The notes beneath the pieces are model-generated. The model was given only the letters and a program-made list of their open reading frames with translations. It was not told the DNA's origin and made no database searches. Of a stretch of 64,000 nucleotides of DNA, positions 43,265 through 52,306 are shown one piece after another. This DNA comes from Methylobacterium oryzae (GTDB lineage Bacteria > Pseudomonadota > Alphaproteobacteria > Rhizobiales > Beijerinckiaceae). The position numbers were made by a program, and so were the translations under genes. The stretch lies in assembly GCF_021398735.1 (NCBI RefSeq), contig NZ_CP090349.1, forward strand, positions 4,855,001 to 4,919,000. Reading direction: 5' to 3'. Numbering within the stretch: the first letter of the stretch is position 1; each line of letters starts with the position of its first letter.

Positions 43265-43267
43265 TCC

Positions 43268-43507
43268 TTACTTCGGGCTGCATCCGATGCAGATGCCACG
43301 GCTGAGCCTGTCGCCAACCGCATCGTTCTTCGCTCGGCCAGCCGCCGCTCCTCGAAAGGTCATGTCGGCTGGGCGGCGGGGCGGCTTGGTCTGACCCAGG
43401 GCGGTCGTGTCGCGGACGAGCATCACCGACGCGCCGATCGGTTCGGCCCCGACGGCTGTCGGGGCGATGATCGCGACGGCGAGCGTCAGTGTGCGCAGCA
43501 AGGTCAT
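43268..43507 (-). CDS. Small secreted protein
   Basis: A 79-aa protein with a signal peptide (TLLRTLTLAVAIIAPTAVGA, cleavage after VGA) and a short mature part ending GICIGCSPK with two Cys. AGAGGAAC lies just before the ATG at 43507. It reads leftward, against the late genes, and is probably a cargo gene expressed in the lysogen. No family recognised. Confidence 0.6.
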   Translation of the reverse strand: MTLLRTLTLAVAIIAPTAVGAEPIGASVMLVRDTTALGQTKPPRRPADMTFRGAAAGRAKNDAVGDRLSRGICIGCSPK

Positions 43508-43653
43508 GGTGTTCCTCTTCGAGAGGTAACGTCCGCCGATCCGCTTCACGGGTGCGGCGTCTTCACCGTTGAGACGTCTATCCAACGTCCCGATGCGGAA
43601 TTACCAAGACATTTCCGCAAGAACCGCCCCGACAGCGTAAATAATGAAGCAAT

Positions 43654-44529
43654 ATGAGTGACTTACCCGCGATTTCAGGGTCGCGGCGAACCGCTCGCGC
43701 CCGGGGCAGAATAAAAACCCAAGAGGCCGCGAAGGCGGTTCTGGCCACCCGAGCGGTGGCCTACCTCCGGGTCTCCACCGATGAGCAGGCCGCTCACGGT
43801 TTCGGGCTAGAGACGCAGGAGCGAGCCCTCCGCGCCTTCGCCGAGAGCCAGGCCTACGAGCTTGTCGCGGTCATCACCGATGCGGGCGTGTCCGGAGCGA
43901 CCCGGCCCGCCGATCGCGCCGGCTTCGGCGAGGTCCTGCAGCTCGCGGCCGATGGGAAGTTCTCGGTGCTGCTGGTCTACCGGTTTGACCGGCTGGCCCG
44001 CGAGATCCGGTACGCGGTTACCACGGTGGCGGATCTCGCCGAGACGCACGAGGTTGGCATCCGGTCCGTCACCGAGCCGATCGACACGGCGACGCCGATG
44101 GGGCGCACCGTGTTCGCCATCCTCGCCGGCATGGCGGAATCGGAGCGCTTCACGATCCGGGACCGGACCGCAGGCGGGAAGCTCGCCAAGGCCGGCCGGG
44201 GCGGCTTCGCTGGGGGCCGGGTCCCCTACGGCTACGCGACCGACCGAGCCGGCGGCCTTGTCATCGTTCCGGAGCAGGCGGCGATCGTCCGGCGCATCTT
44301 CCGAGAGCGGGGGCGCGGCAAGCGCCCGCGGGCGACCCTCCAGGCGATCGCCGAGGGGCTGAACCGCGACGGCATCTCCTCTCCGACCGGCCGCCGGTGG
44401 CGGCACGATACGGTCGGCTACGTCCTCGACAACCCGAAGTACCGCGGGGCGGTCGAGTACCTGTTCACTTGGACCGGCGCCGAGCAGCACGTGCTCCAGC
44501 CGGGCGCCCATGAGGCGATCATCCTTTGA
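43654..44529 (+). CDS. Short serine recombinase (resolvase plus recombinase domain)
   Basis: A 291-aa protein. Resolvase domain (about 33-170): VAYLRVSTDEQAAHGFGLET (Arg39, nucleophile Ser41), VYRFDRLAREI and GRTVFAILAGMAESERFTIRD. A Recombinase domain follows (GGRVPYGYATD, RIFRERGRGKRPRATLQAIA, PTGRRWRHDTVGYVLDNPKYRG). It stops where large serine integrases would continue with a zinc-ribbon and coiled coil, so it is about half their length. It is a second recombinase in a phage that already has a tyrosine integrase, just before the terminase block. The next gene starts in its stop (TTGA). Confidence 0.9.
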   Translation: MSDLPAISGSRRTARARGRIKTQEAAKAVLATRAVAYLRVSTDEQAAHGFGLETQERALRAFAESQAYELVAVITDAGVSGATRPADRAGFGEVLQLAADGKFSVLLVYRFDRLAREIRYAVTTVADLAETHEVGIRSVTEPIDTATPMGRTVFAILAGMAESERFTIRDRTAGGKLAKAGRGGFAGGRVPYGYATDRAGGLVIVPEQAAIVRRIFRERGRGKRPRATLQAIAEGLNRDGISSPTGRRWRHDTVGYVLDNPKYRGAVEYLFTWTGAEQHVLQPGAHEAIIL

Positions 44530-44756
44530 CCGCACGCCCCGACTTCACCCCGGCCGACGCGGACCGGGCGCTTCGCCATGCGCAGCGCCTCCAGCGCGAC
44601 CCGGCGGCCCAGGCCTACGGCGACCACCTCCGCCGACAGGGCCTGATCCCGGGGCGGATCCGGCTCCCGGCCGAGACCCCGTACGACGAGGCCAAGGCCG
44701 GCGAGTTCGAGGTCCGCCGCTCCATGGCGATGAGGAACGCCCGGCCATGCTGCTGA
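44526..44756 (+). CDS. Small hypothetical protein
   Basis: A 76-aa protein from TTG 44526, overlapping the recombinase stop. TPADADRALRHAQRLQRDPA then AYGDHLRRQGLIPGRIRLPA. Charged and helical. Its 3' end overlaps the next start by 10 bases. No family recognised. Confidence 0.5.
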   Translation: MTARPDFTPADADRALRHAQRLQRDPAAQAYGDHLRRQGLIPGRIRLPAETPYDEAKAGEFEVRRSMAMRNARPCC

Positions 44757-44944
44757 AGCGCCTCGTCCTCCGCTGGCTGCTCAGCACGCGCCCAGCTGGC
44801 CCCGCGCCGGCCCGCGTCCACCGCGGCGAGCACGAGCTGTCCGTCGGCGCCGCGAACCTCGGCGCGCCGGCCGGCCCGATCGCGAAGCTCTCTCGCGAGG
44901 ACGCTGAGCGCCTGCTCGGCTTTCCGGTGAGGATCCTGCGCTGA
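44747..44944 (+). CDS. Small hypothetical protein
   Basis: A 65-aa protein, MLLKRLVLRWLLSTRPAGPA then REDAERLLGFPVRILR. A short amphipathic start and an acidic-basic end. The ATG lies inside the previous gene, and its stop overlaps the next start (TGATG). The coupled layout supports translation; function unknown. Confidence 0.5.
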   Translation: MLLKRLVLRWLLSTRPAGPAPARVHRGEHELSVGAANLGAPAGPIAKLSREDAERLLGFPVRILR

Positions 44945-45117
44945 TGCCCCGCCTCTGCGCTGCCATCCTGCTCGCCGGCATCGCCGCGGCGGCCCTGCGC
45001 CCGCGCCGGCCTGCCTCCTTCGTGCTGGTCCGGCCTGCCGTCCCCGACGACGTGCGCGTCATGGCCGAGCGCCTGACACTCATGTTCGGCGACATGCCGT
45101 CCCGGGCGGTGCACTGA
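44944..45117 (+). CDS. 57-aa membrane or secreted small protein
   Basis: MPRLCAAILLAGIAAAALRP followed by a short soluble part (VLVRPAVPDDVRVMAERLTL). One hydrophobic helix near the N terminus. TGATG overlaps on both sides place it in the row of tiny genes before the terminase. Confidence 0.5.
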   Translation: MPRLCAAILLAGIAAAALRPRRPASFVLVRPAVPDDVRVMAERLTLMFGDMPSRAVH

Positions 45118-45263
45118 TGCGCGGAATCGTCGGCTTCCGGCACGTCGCCGGCATCCTCCTGGTGCTCGTCGCGGGCTGGGCCTGGGTGTGGGTGTTCGAC
45201 CGCCCCGCGCAGGCAGCGTCTTGCTGCGGCGGACCTGAGATCAGGCACGAAACAGGCCCATGA
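45117..45263 (+). CDS. 48-aa single-span protein
   Basis: MRGIVGFRHVAGILLVLVAG then WAWVWVFDRPAQAASCCGG. One helix and a Cys-Cys pair in the tail. Overlaps both neighbours (TGATG upstream, ATGA with the small terminase). Function unknown. Confidence 0.5.
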   Translation: MRGIVGFRHVAGILLVLVAGWAWVWVFDRPAQAASCCGGPEIRHETGP

Positions 45264-45550
45264 GCCAGTTCCAGCCCGGCCAGTCCGGCAACCCTGGCGG
45301 CCGCCCAAAAGCGTCGGCCAAGGTGCGCGACCTCGCCCGCGCGCATACCGAGACAGCTCTGCAAGTCCTCATCGACATCGCGACCGCCGGTGAGAGCGAG
45401 GCCGCGCGGGTGGCGGCCGCCAACGCCATCCTGGATCGCGGCTACGGCAAGCCGACCCAGCCCATCGACGGCGATGGCGAGGGCGGTGCGATCCCGACCG
45501 GCATGACGGTCACCTTCATCCGGCCCGGGCAGCCGCCCGATGCAGGTTGA
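45260..45550 (+). CDS. DUF5681 protein, probable small terminase subunit
   Basis: A 96-aa protein with the typical opening FQPGQSGNPGGRPKAS, then KVRDLARAHTETALQVLIDI, AARVAAANAILDRGYGKPTQ. DUF5681 proteins precede large terminase genes in many phages and take the place of the small subunit that recognises the packaging site. It overlaps the large terminase by 11 bases. Confidence 0.85.
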   Translation: MSQFQPGQSGNPGGRPKASAKVRDLARAHTETALQVLIDIATAGESEAARVAAANAILDRGYGKPTQPIDGDGEGGAIPTGMTVTFIRPGQPPDAG

Positions 45551-46862
45551 GTTCCCGGAGAAGCTCGCCTTCCTGTTCGAGCCGGCCCGCTACAAGGTCG
45601 CCTATGGCGGCCGCGGCGGGGCGAAGTCGTGGGGGTTCGGCCGGGCGCTCCTCATCATGGGCGCGCAGCGGCCGCTCCGGGTGCTCTGCGCGCGCGAGTT
45701 CCAGAACAGCATCGCGGAATCGGCGCACGCGCTGTTCGCGCAGCAGATCGACCTCCTCGGGCTCGATGGCCTTTACGAGGTCCAAGAGAAGCGGATCCTC
45801 GGCCGGAACGGCACCGAGTTCATCTTCAAGGGGCTCCGGCACAACGTCGCCTCGGTGAAGTCGACTGAGGGCGTCGATATCGCGTGGGTTGAAGAAGCCC
45901 GCACCGTCTCGAAGACGTCCTGGGACGTGCTGATCCCGACCATCCGCAAGGAAGGCTCGGAGATCTGGATCAGCTTCAACACCGAGCTGGAGGAGGACGA
46001 GACCTACCAGCGCTTCGTGAAGAAGCCGCCGACCGGCGCGCGGGTCGTAAAGATCGGCTGGGAGGACAATCCCTGGTTCCCCGACGTGCTCCGGCAGGAG
46101 GCGTTGGACCTGAAGGAGCGCGACCCGGTCGCCTACGAGACGGTCTGGGGCGGCAACTGCAAGGCCGTGCTCGACGGCGCGATCTACGCGAACGAGATCC
46201 TGGCGGCGACGACCGCCAAACGGTTCACCAAGGTCCCGTACGACCCGACGAAGCCGGTTCACACCTTCTGGGACCTGGGCCGGGCCGACAAGACCAGCAT
46301 CTGGTTCGCCCAGATTGTCGGCTTCGAGTTCCGGCTGATCGACTTCTACGAGAACCGCGGCCACGCGCTCGGCCACTACCTCGAGGTGCTGAAGGAGCGG
46401 GCGCTCCCGGTCGAGCAGGGCGGGAAGGGCTACGTCTACGGCGAGCACTGGCTTCCGCACGATGCCCGCAACGAGCTGCTCGCCTCCGAGCGCACGATCG
46501 AGCAGCAGATGTGGGCGGCCGGGCACCGTGTCCGGATCACGCCCCGCCTGACGGTCGCCGCCGGCATCGACGCGGCCCGCAAGATCTTCGCGCGGTGCTG
46601 GTTCGACGAGGAGGCCTGCGCCGACGGGCTCCAGGCGCTCCGAAACTACCGGTTCGACGTCGACCCGAACACGCAGGCCTTCTCCAAAGCGCCTTTGCAC
46701 GACTGGGCGAGCCACGCAGCCGACGCCTTCCGGTACTTCGCCATCGGCATCGCCGAGCCCCGTGAGGACGATCCGCCCCCGGATGGTCCGAACGACGTCT
46801 CCGCGCGCCGGCGCCGCCGCGAGGCGGAGGAATCGACATCAGGATCAGGTTGGGCGGCATGA
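45540..46862 (+). CDS. Terminase large subunit (PBSX/XtmB type)
   Basis: ATP-driven DNA packaging motor and headful/cos nuclease. It has 440 aa. Walker A is GGRGGAKSW (about 23-31), Walker B is VDIAWVEEA (112-120), and the coupling motif SFNTE is near 146. Nuclease acidic residues are Asp245 (HTFWDLGRADKTSIW) and the late Asp in HDWASHAADAFRYFA. All motifs are intact. It overlaps the portal start (ATGA). Confidence 0.95.
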   Translation: MQVEFPEKLAFLFEPARYKVAYGGRGGAKSWGFGRALLIMGAQRPLRVLCAREFQNSIAESAHALFAQQIDLLGLDGLYEVQEKRILGRNGTEFIFKGLRHNVASVKSTEGVDIAWVEEARTVSKTSWDVLIPTIRKEGSEIWISFNTELEEDETYQRFVKKPPTGARVVKIGWEDNPWFPDVLRQEALDLKERDPVAYETVWGGNCKAVLDGAIYANEILAATTAKRFTKVPYDPTKPVHTFWDLGRADKTSIWFAQIVGFEFRLIDFYENRGHALGHYLEVLKERALPVEQGGKGYVYGEHWLPHDARNELLASERTIEQQMWAAGHRVRITPRLTVAAGIDAARKIFARCWFDEEACADGLQALRNYRFDVDPNTQAFSKAPLHDWASHAADAFRYFAIGIAEPREDDPPPDGPNDVSARRRRREAEESTSGSGWAA

Positions 46863-48817
46863 CGGACACGGACGCGCCCGCCATCGACGGCGAGGCGGTG
46901 GATCAGGCTGGGCTCGACCGCGAGGCGCTCTTCCGCCGCCTGCGCGGCCAGTACCGCACCGATCGGGAGGCCTCCGCGAAGTGGCGCGAGGATGCGCGCG
47001 AGGACTTCGACTTCGTGGCCGGCCGCCAGTGGAGCACTGAGGATGAGGCCGTGCTGCGCCAGCAGGGCCGGCCGCCGGTGACGTTCAACCGGATCCTGCC
47101 CGTCATCAAGGCGGTGGCCGGCTCCGAGGTAAACAGCCGGCAGGACATCCAGTACCTGCCCCGCGAAATCGGCGACGCGGCCAAGAACGAGCTGCTCACC
47201 GAGGCCTCCCGCTACCTCGCGGACGAGGCCGAAGCGGAGGACGAGGAATCCGACGCGTTCGTCGACTGCGCGATCTGCGGCATGGGCTGGGTCGAGATGC
47301 GTCTCGACTATGAAACCAACCCGGACGGCGCCTATGTCGAGGACCGGATCAACGCGCTGGAGATGATCTGGGACGCGGCCGCGCGGAAGCGGAACCTCGC
47401 CGACGCCCGCCGCCTGTTCCGCGCGAAGACGATGGACCGAGCCGAGGCCGAGGCGCTCTTCCCCGAGGTCGACCCTGCGCTCCTCGACGCCGCCTGGGCC
47501 GAGGATCGTGACGGTGACGGCGAGCACCGCGAGATCCAGCCCGGCGAGCGCCGCATCGACCGCCCGGGCCAGGATGCCGACGCCTCGTCCTCGCGCGTGA
47601 CGATCGTCGAGTGCCAGTGGTGGGAGCGCGCCCGCGTCGCGCTGGTGATCGACCCCGCGACCGGCGAGCCCCAGGAGATGGAGCCGAAGCAGGCCGCCAT
47701 CCTCACCCGCCGCGCCGAGATGCTCGGCATGCCGGTGAAGGTGTTTCACCGGATGAAGCGGGTCTACCGCCGCGCCTTCCTCGGCGCCGTGGTGCTGGAC
47801 GAGGGCCCTGCCCCGGCCGGCGACCAGTTCTCCTACGCCTGCCTGACCGGTGACCGCGACCACAACAAGGGCACGTGGTTCGGCATCGTGCGGCCGATGC
47901 GCGATCCGCAGCGCTTCGCCAACAAGTGGCTGTCCCAGACCCTCGACATGCTCAACCGCCAGTCCAAGGGCGGCTGGATCATGGAGAAGGGCGCCGTCCC
48001 CGACCAGCGCGCCTTCGAGGCCAGCATCGCCAAGCCCGGCGCGGTGTCGTGGGTCTCGGACGGCGCCCTGATGTCGGCGCGCATGAAGGAGAAGCCGCTG
48101 CCGGTCCTGCCGTCGGGCCACTGGCAGCTCATGGAGTTCGCGATCGGCTCCATCCGCGACACGTCGGGCGTGAACCTGGAGCTCCTCGGCCAGAAGCAGA
48201 ACGACCAGGCCGGCGTGCTGGAGTACCAGCGCAAGCAAGCCGCCATGACGATCCTGGCGACGCTGTTCGACTCGCTGCGTCGGGCCCGGAAGCACATCGG
48301 CCGGGTGCGCCTGTTCTTCATCCAGAGCTACCTCTCGGACGGCCGCCTGATCCGGATCGTGGGCGACGAAGGCGCCAAGGTCGTGCCCCTCATCCGCGAC
48401 CAGACGATGGGCGATTTCGACGTGGTGATCGACGATGCCCCGGCCTCGCCGAACCAGCAGCAGATCGTGTGGCAGACCTTCACCAGCGTCCTGCCGATCA
48501 TCAAGGACATGATCACCCCGCAGGTCCTGCTCGAGATCCTGCCGTACTCGCCGTTCCCGGCCTCGTTCGTGGCCAAGATGCGCGACCTGCTCGCCCAGTC
48601 CGCCGACACACCGGAGCAGGAGCAGCAGAAGGCGCTCGCCGTGCAGTCGGCTGTCGCCAAGATCCAGGACATGACGGCCGGCGCGAACCTGAAGAACGCC
48701 AAGGCCGGGCGCGAGCAGGCGCTCACCCACCAGGATCACGCTTCGGCCGCGGTGCAGCTCGCCCAGCTCCTCACGGCGCCCGAGGCCGCAGCCCAGGCCG
48801 CGGAAGCCGCCGCCTGA
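46859..48817 (+). CDS. Portal protein (P22-like family)
   Basis: Twelve-subunit ring at one capsid vertex through which DNA enters and leaves. It has 652 aa, close to P22 gp1 size. Recognisable parts: WREDAREDFDFVAGRQWSTE, VTFNRILPVIKAVAGSEVNS, YETNPDGAYVEDRINALEMI, SYACLTGDRDHNKGTWFGIV, NKWLSQTLDML, TSGVNLELLGQKQNDQAGVL. The C-terminal third is helical and Gln-rich (barrel-like). This type points to a short-tailed phage. Confidence 0.93.
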   Translation: MTDTDAPAIDGEAVDQAGLDREALFRRLRGQYRTDREASAKWREDAREDFDFVAGRQWSTEDEAVLRQQGRPPVTFNRILPVIKAVAGSEVNSRQDIQYLPREIGDAAKNELLTEASRYLADEAEAEDEESDAFVDCAICGMGWVEMRLDYETNPDGAYVEDRINALEMIWDAAARKRNLADARRLFRAKTMDRAEAEALFPEVDPALLDAAWAEDRDGDGEHREIQPGERRIDRPGQDADASSSRVTIVECQWWERARVALVIDPATGEPQEMEPKQAAILTRRAEMLGMPVKVFHRMKRVYRRAFLGAVVLDEGPAPAGDQFSYACLTGDRDHNKGTWFGIVRPMRDPQRFANKWLSQTLDMLNRQSKGGWIMEKGAVPDQRAFEASIAKPGAVSWVSDGALMSARMKEKPLPVLPSGHWQLMEFAIGSIRDTSGVNLELLGQKQNDQAGVLEYQRKQAAMTILATLFDSLRRARKHIGRVRLFFIQSYLSDGRLIRIVGDEGAKVVPLIRDQTMGDFDVVIDDAPASPNQQQIVWQTFTSVLPIIKDMITPQVLLEILPYSPFPASFVAKMRDLLAQSADTPEQEQQKALAVQSAVAKIQDMTAGANLKNAKAGREQALTHQDHASAAVQLAQLLTAPEAAAQAAEAAA

Positions 48818-48876
48818 CCCCTTCGCCCGCCGGCGGCGCACGCCGGCTTTCGTCCCCTTCACGTCACGAGGACCAC

Positions 48877-49887
48877 ATGACCGATACCGACCTCGCCATC
48901 GGCGGCGGCGAAGACGCCTTCACGCCCGAGGAGCAGGCTGCCTTCGAGGCCTACGAGCGCGGCGACGAGACGCTCGCCTCCGATGGTCTGACCCCTCCGG
49001 CCGCCGAGCCCGCTCCGGCTGCTGCCGAGCCGCCCGCGGCCGATCCCGAGACCGCCGAGCCCGCGGCTGCCCCCGAGGCGCAGCCGCGCGACGAGAAGGG
49101 CAAGTTCGTCCCGCACGGCGCCTTGCACGAGGAGCGCGAGCGTCGGAAGGCGGTCGAAAAGGAGCGCGACGAGCTGCGCGAGCGCTTCGCCCGCGGCGAC
49201 GAGCGCCTGCGCATCCTGTCCGAGGCGATGCAGCGTCCGGCGACGCCTGCCCAGCCCGCCCCGGAGCCGGTGAAGGTGCCGGACCCGGCCGAGGACATCT
49301 TCGGCTATGCGAAGCACCTGGAGCAGCAGATCGAGGCGCTGCGCACGGGGCAGACTCAACTCACCGAGAGCCAGAAGCAGGCCGAGGAGACCCGCCGCGC
49401 CAACGACGAGCGGAATGAGGTGATCGGGTTCTACCAGCAGGACCTCCGGACCGCGATCCAGGCCGATGCGTCGGTCGCGGACGCCTACGAGCACCTGTTC
49501 GCCGGCCGCGTGGCCGAGCTGACCCTGTTCGGCATGGACCGGAAGGACGCGATCGAGGCGGTGCGCGATGAGGAGTTCAACCTCGCCCAGACGGCCCGCC
49601 AGCGTGGCCAATCGCCGGCGGCCCTGATCGCCGCGCTCGCCAAGACGCGCGGGTTCGCCCCGAAGGCGCCGGAGCCCGCCCCGGCCCCCGCCCCGCAGGA
49701 GACCGCCGCCGAGAAGGCCGCGCGCGCCGCCGCCGGACAGGCCGGCCCGGGCCGCTCGCTCTCGGCCGCCGGTGGTCAGCCCGCCGGTGAGATCACGCTG
49801 GAGACGCTGTCCAGCATGTCCGAGGCCGACTTCGAGAAGCTGATGACCGCGAACCCGGCCCGCGTCCGCGCTCTCATGGGCGGCTGA
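48877..49887 (+). CDS. Capsid scaffold protein
   Basis: A 336-aa protein with GAGGA before the ATG. Acidic, Ala/Pro/Glu-rich N-terminal region, then long charged helices (HEERERRKAVEKERDELRER, HLEQQIEALRTGQTQLTESQ) and a low-complexity C-terminal part ending ANPARVRALMGG. Position between portal and capsid and the coiled-coil character are typical of phage scaffolds, which shape the procapsid and then leave. Identity rests on layout, not on a catalytic motif. Confidence 0.78.
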   Translation: MTDTDLAIGGGEDAFTPEEQAAFEAYERGDETLASDGLTPPAAEPAPAAAEPPAADPETAEPAAAPEAQPRDEKGKFVPHGALHEERERRKAVEKERDELRERFARGDERLRILSEAMQRPATPAQPAPEPVKVPDPAEDIFGYAKHLEQQIEALRTGQTQLTESQKQAEETRRANDERNEVIGFYQQDLRTAIQADASVADAYEHLFAGRVAELTLFGMDRKDAIEAVRDEEFNLAQTARQRGQSPAALIAALAKTRGFAPKAPEPAPAPAPQETAAEKAARAAAGQAGPGRSLSAAGGQPAGEITLETLSSMSEADFEKLMTANPARVRALMGG

Positions 49888-49939
49888 TCCAGTCGAGAGT
49901 ATCGGTCCTTGTTGAGCAGGGCCGCCAACCATTCGGTGG

Positions 49940-52306
49940 TCAAATTGCCATAGCAGGCGGCTGCGAAGTTGTTAGACGTTCAGGGCGACCGATCAAGTAG
50001 CCCTGAACCGCATCGCAGCCGAAGCGCCTAAGAAATTTTAGTTGGTCCGCTTCTTCGACACCCTCAGCTATAGTTCGGATATTCATGTCGCGAGCCATTT
50101 GGGTGATCGCCTTGACCACCGCCATGCAGTGATTGTCACCAAGCGCTGCCGCGACGAAACTACGGTCAATTTTGATCCGGTCCAGCGGCAAATCGCGAAG
50201 ATGAGCCAGTGAGGAATATCCTGTCCCGAAGTCGTCCATCGCGATCTTCAAACCGAGCCGGCGCAGGGCTGAGAGGGTGTGAACGATCTGGCGGCCATCC
50301 TCGACTAACGCTGTCTCCGTCAGTTCGATTTCCAATCGGTGTGGGGGCAAGCCGCTTTCTGCGAGCGCCGACGTGATGTGAGCCAGAAGCATCGGGGAAC
50401 GGAACTGTATGGCCGATACGTTCACGGCGACATGCTGATGGGCGTGCCAAAGTGCTGCTTGGCGGCAGGCTTCAGTCAACACCCACGCCCCAATCGGCAC
50501 GATGAGACCAGTCTCTTCCGCCAGTGGAATGAAGCTAGCCGGCGAGACGAAACCTCGCGTCGGGTGCTGCCACCGAATGAGTGCTTCATAGCCGACAATA
50601 TTGTCATCAGCGAGCGACATGATGGGCTGATAGGCAAGATGAAATTGCTGCTCGGTCAAAGCAAGACGAAGGTCGTGCTCCAAGGCATGCCGCTCAGCAA
50701 CGGCCTCCATCATGCCCGATGCATAGCGAGCCGCGCGACCGCGTCCGTGTCGCTTCGCTTCGTATAGAGCGATGTCGGCACGCTGCATCAGCTCTTCAGG
50801 GCTTGACTGATCTTCGTTTCCACTCAAGCCAATGCTGCAGCCTATGACAACAGTGATATCATTTAGATCGTATGGTTTTTCGACTTCGATAATAATATTT
50901 TCCGCTAAGCGGTTCACCGATTCGATGCCCAATTGGGTGATCACCGCCATTTCGTCGCCGCCAAGCCGTGCCACGAAGCCTGTCTCACCGATTTGTGAGC
51001 GCAGTCGTTCTGCGACTTCAACGAGCAGGCGATCGCCGATACCATGGCCGAAGGTGTCATTGACAGCTTTGAAGCGATCAAGATCGATCAGTAGCAGGTC
51101 AAACTGTTTCTCTTTGGAATACAGCAATTCCATATATTCGATGAGCGATCGGCGGTTGGCGAGCCCTGTAAGAGGGTCATGGTAAGCGAGATGAAGGATT
51201 TCCTGTTGGGCTCTTTTTTCTTGAGAGATATCATCGAAAGTCAATACCGCGCCGCCATCGATTGGCTGGCATACAATGGAAAGAATGCGTCCGTCTTCAA
51301 ATATATGCTCCACCTGTGTTTCTGTACTTCGCGCCATCCAAGCTCGATGATTTGCAAGCACGCGCTCAGTTCGGTGCTGGTCCCAGCCATTGGCACGGCC
51401 AGTAAGCTCTAAAAACTGTGTCAAAGTCATGCCGCGGACAAGATTTCCAGGGGGTAGCATGAGCATGGAGCGCAATTTTTCATTGTATAGTTCGATTATC
51501 TCAGTCCCAGAAATCTTCAGAATGCCATTGGACATATTCTGAAGGGTGGTTGTGAGAATGCGGGCGTGCGCGGCCTCTTGTCCTTCAAAACGTCTCGCAA
51601 CTACTAGGGCAAGAAGAGTGCCGAATAGCAGCGTAGCCGCTCCCGTCGCGGCAAGAATACCGAGTTGCAGCTGCATGATTGGGAGCAACTGGTCAGACGA
51701 TGCGCCAACGAGCTTCGTGCCGGCAATGGAAACGAAGTGCGTCCCACAGACAGCCGCAACTATGAGGGAAACGGTGACCAGTGGCTTATAGGCGCGTCGC
51801 GCCATAATTTGAGCAGTCGCCATAAAAACTGCGCCAATCAGGCAAGCAATGACATTGAGACCGGCCGACTGCGTCTGAGCGCAATCCTTCAACGCAGCCA
51901 TGCCAATGAGATGCATGGCTGCGATACCCAAGCCGGATATCGCTGCGGCTGCTGCACTCGTCCACGCTCGTGAACATTGCGTTGATAGAGCCAATGGGCC
52001 ACCCACCGCGACGATCGCCACTAGTGCGGAGCAGAGGGTTCTAGTAGTATCGTAATTCAGGAGGAGATCAGTACGGTACCCGAGCATAGCGACGAAGTGG
52101 GTGGTCCACACCCCTGTCCCCGCGACTACAGCTGTCCCCACCATCCACCATTTTCTATCGACCTTCGTCGCGGTCTCAGCCTGATGGACGAAGTGTACGA
52201 GCAACCACGCGCTTAGATAGCATATGGCAATCGCCGCCAACACAAAGCCAGCGGCCTGATTGTCGAGTAGAAATGAGGACGGCAGGTGCATAATGAGATT
52301 GTGCAC
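49940..52306 (-). CDS. MHYT-GGDEF-EAL cyclic-di-GMP signalling protein inserted in the head genes
   Basis: A 788-aa bacterial signalling protein (GTG 52306; ATG 52291 also possible). The MHYT sensor covers about 15-240 with seven helices and the motifs WTTHFVAMLGY, AAMHLIGMAAL, CGTHFVSIAG. A PAS-like part follows, then GGDEF with RLGGDEMAV (449-453; Met instead of Phe). The EAL domain has YEALIRW (Glu574), VNVSAIQF, ELTETALV, AMDDFGTGYSS (691-699) and TIAEGVE. EAL residues look complete, so phosphodiesterase activity is likely; cyclase activity is possible. It is clearly AT-richer than its neighbours, reads leftward, and separates scaffold from capsid. Confidence 0.95.
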   Translation of the reverse strand: MHNLIMHLPSSFLLDNQAAGFVLAAIAICYLSAWLLVHFVHQAETATKVDRKWWMVGTAVVAGTGVWTTHFVAMLGYRTDLLLNYDTTRTLCSALVAIVAVGGPLALSTQCSRAWTSAAAAAISGLGIAAMHLIGMAALKDCAQTQSAGLNVIACLIGAVFMATAQIMARRAYKPLVTVSLIVAAVCGTHFVSIAGTKLVGASSDQLLPIMQLQLGILAATGAATLLFGTLLALVVARRFEGQEAAHARILTTTLQNMSNGILKISGTEIIELYNEKLRSMLMLPPGNLVRGMTLTQFLELTGRANGWDQHRTERVLANHRAWMARSTETQVEHIFEDGRILSIVCQPIDGGAVLTFDDISQEKRAQQEILHLAYHDPLTGLANRRSLIEYMELLYSKEKQFDLLLIDLDRFKAVNDTFGHGIGDRLLVEVAERLRSQIGETGFVARLGGDEMAVITQLGIESVNRLAENIIIEVEKPYDLNDITVVIGCSIGLSGNEDQSSPEELMQRADIALYEAKRHGRGRAARYASGMMEAVAERHALEHDLRLALTEQQFHLAYQPIMSLADDNIVGYEALIRWQHPTRGFVSPASFIPLAEETGLIVPIGAWVLTEACRQAALWHAHQHVAVNVSAIQFRSPMLLAHITSALAESGLPPHRLEIELTETALVEDGRQIVHTLSALRRLGLKIAMDDFGTGYSSLAHLRDLPLDRIKIDRSFVAAALGDNHCMAVVKAITQMARDMNIRTIAEGVEEADQLKFLRRFGCDAVQGYLIGRPERLTTSQPPAMAI

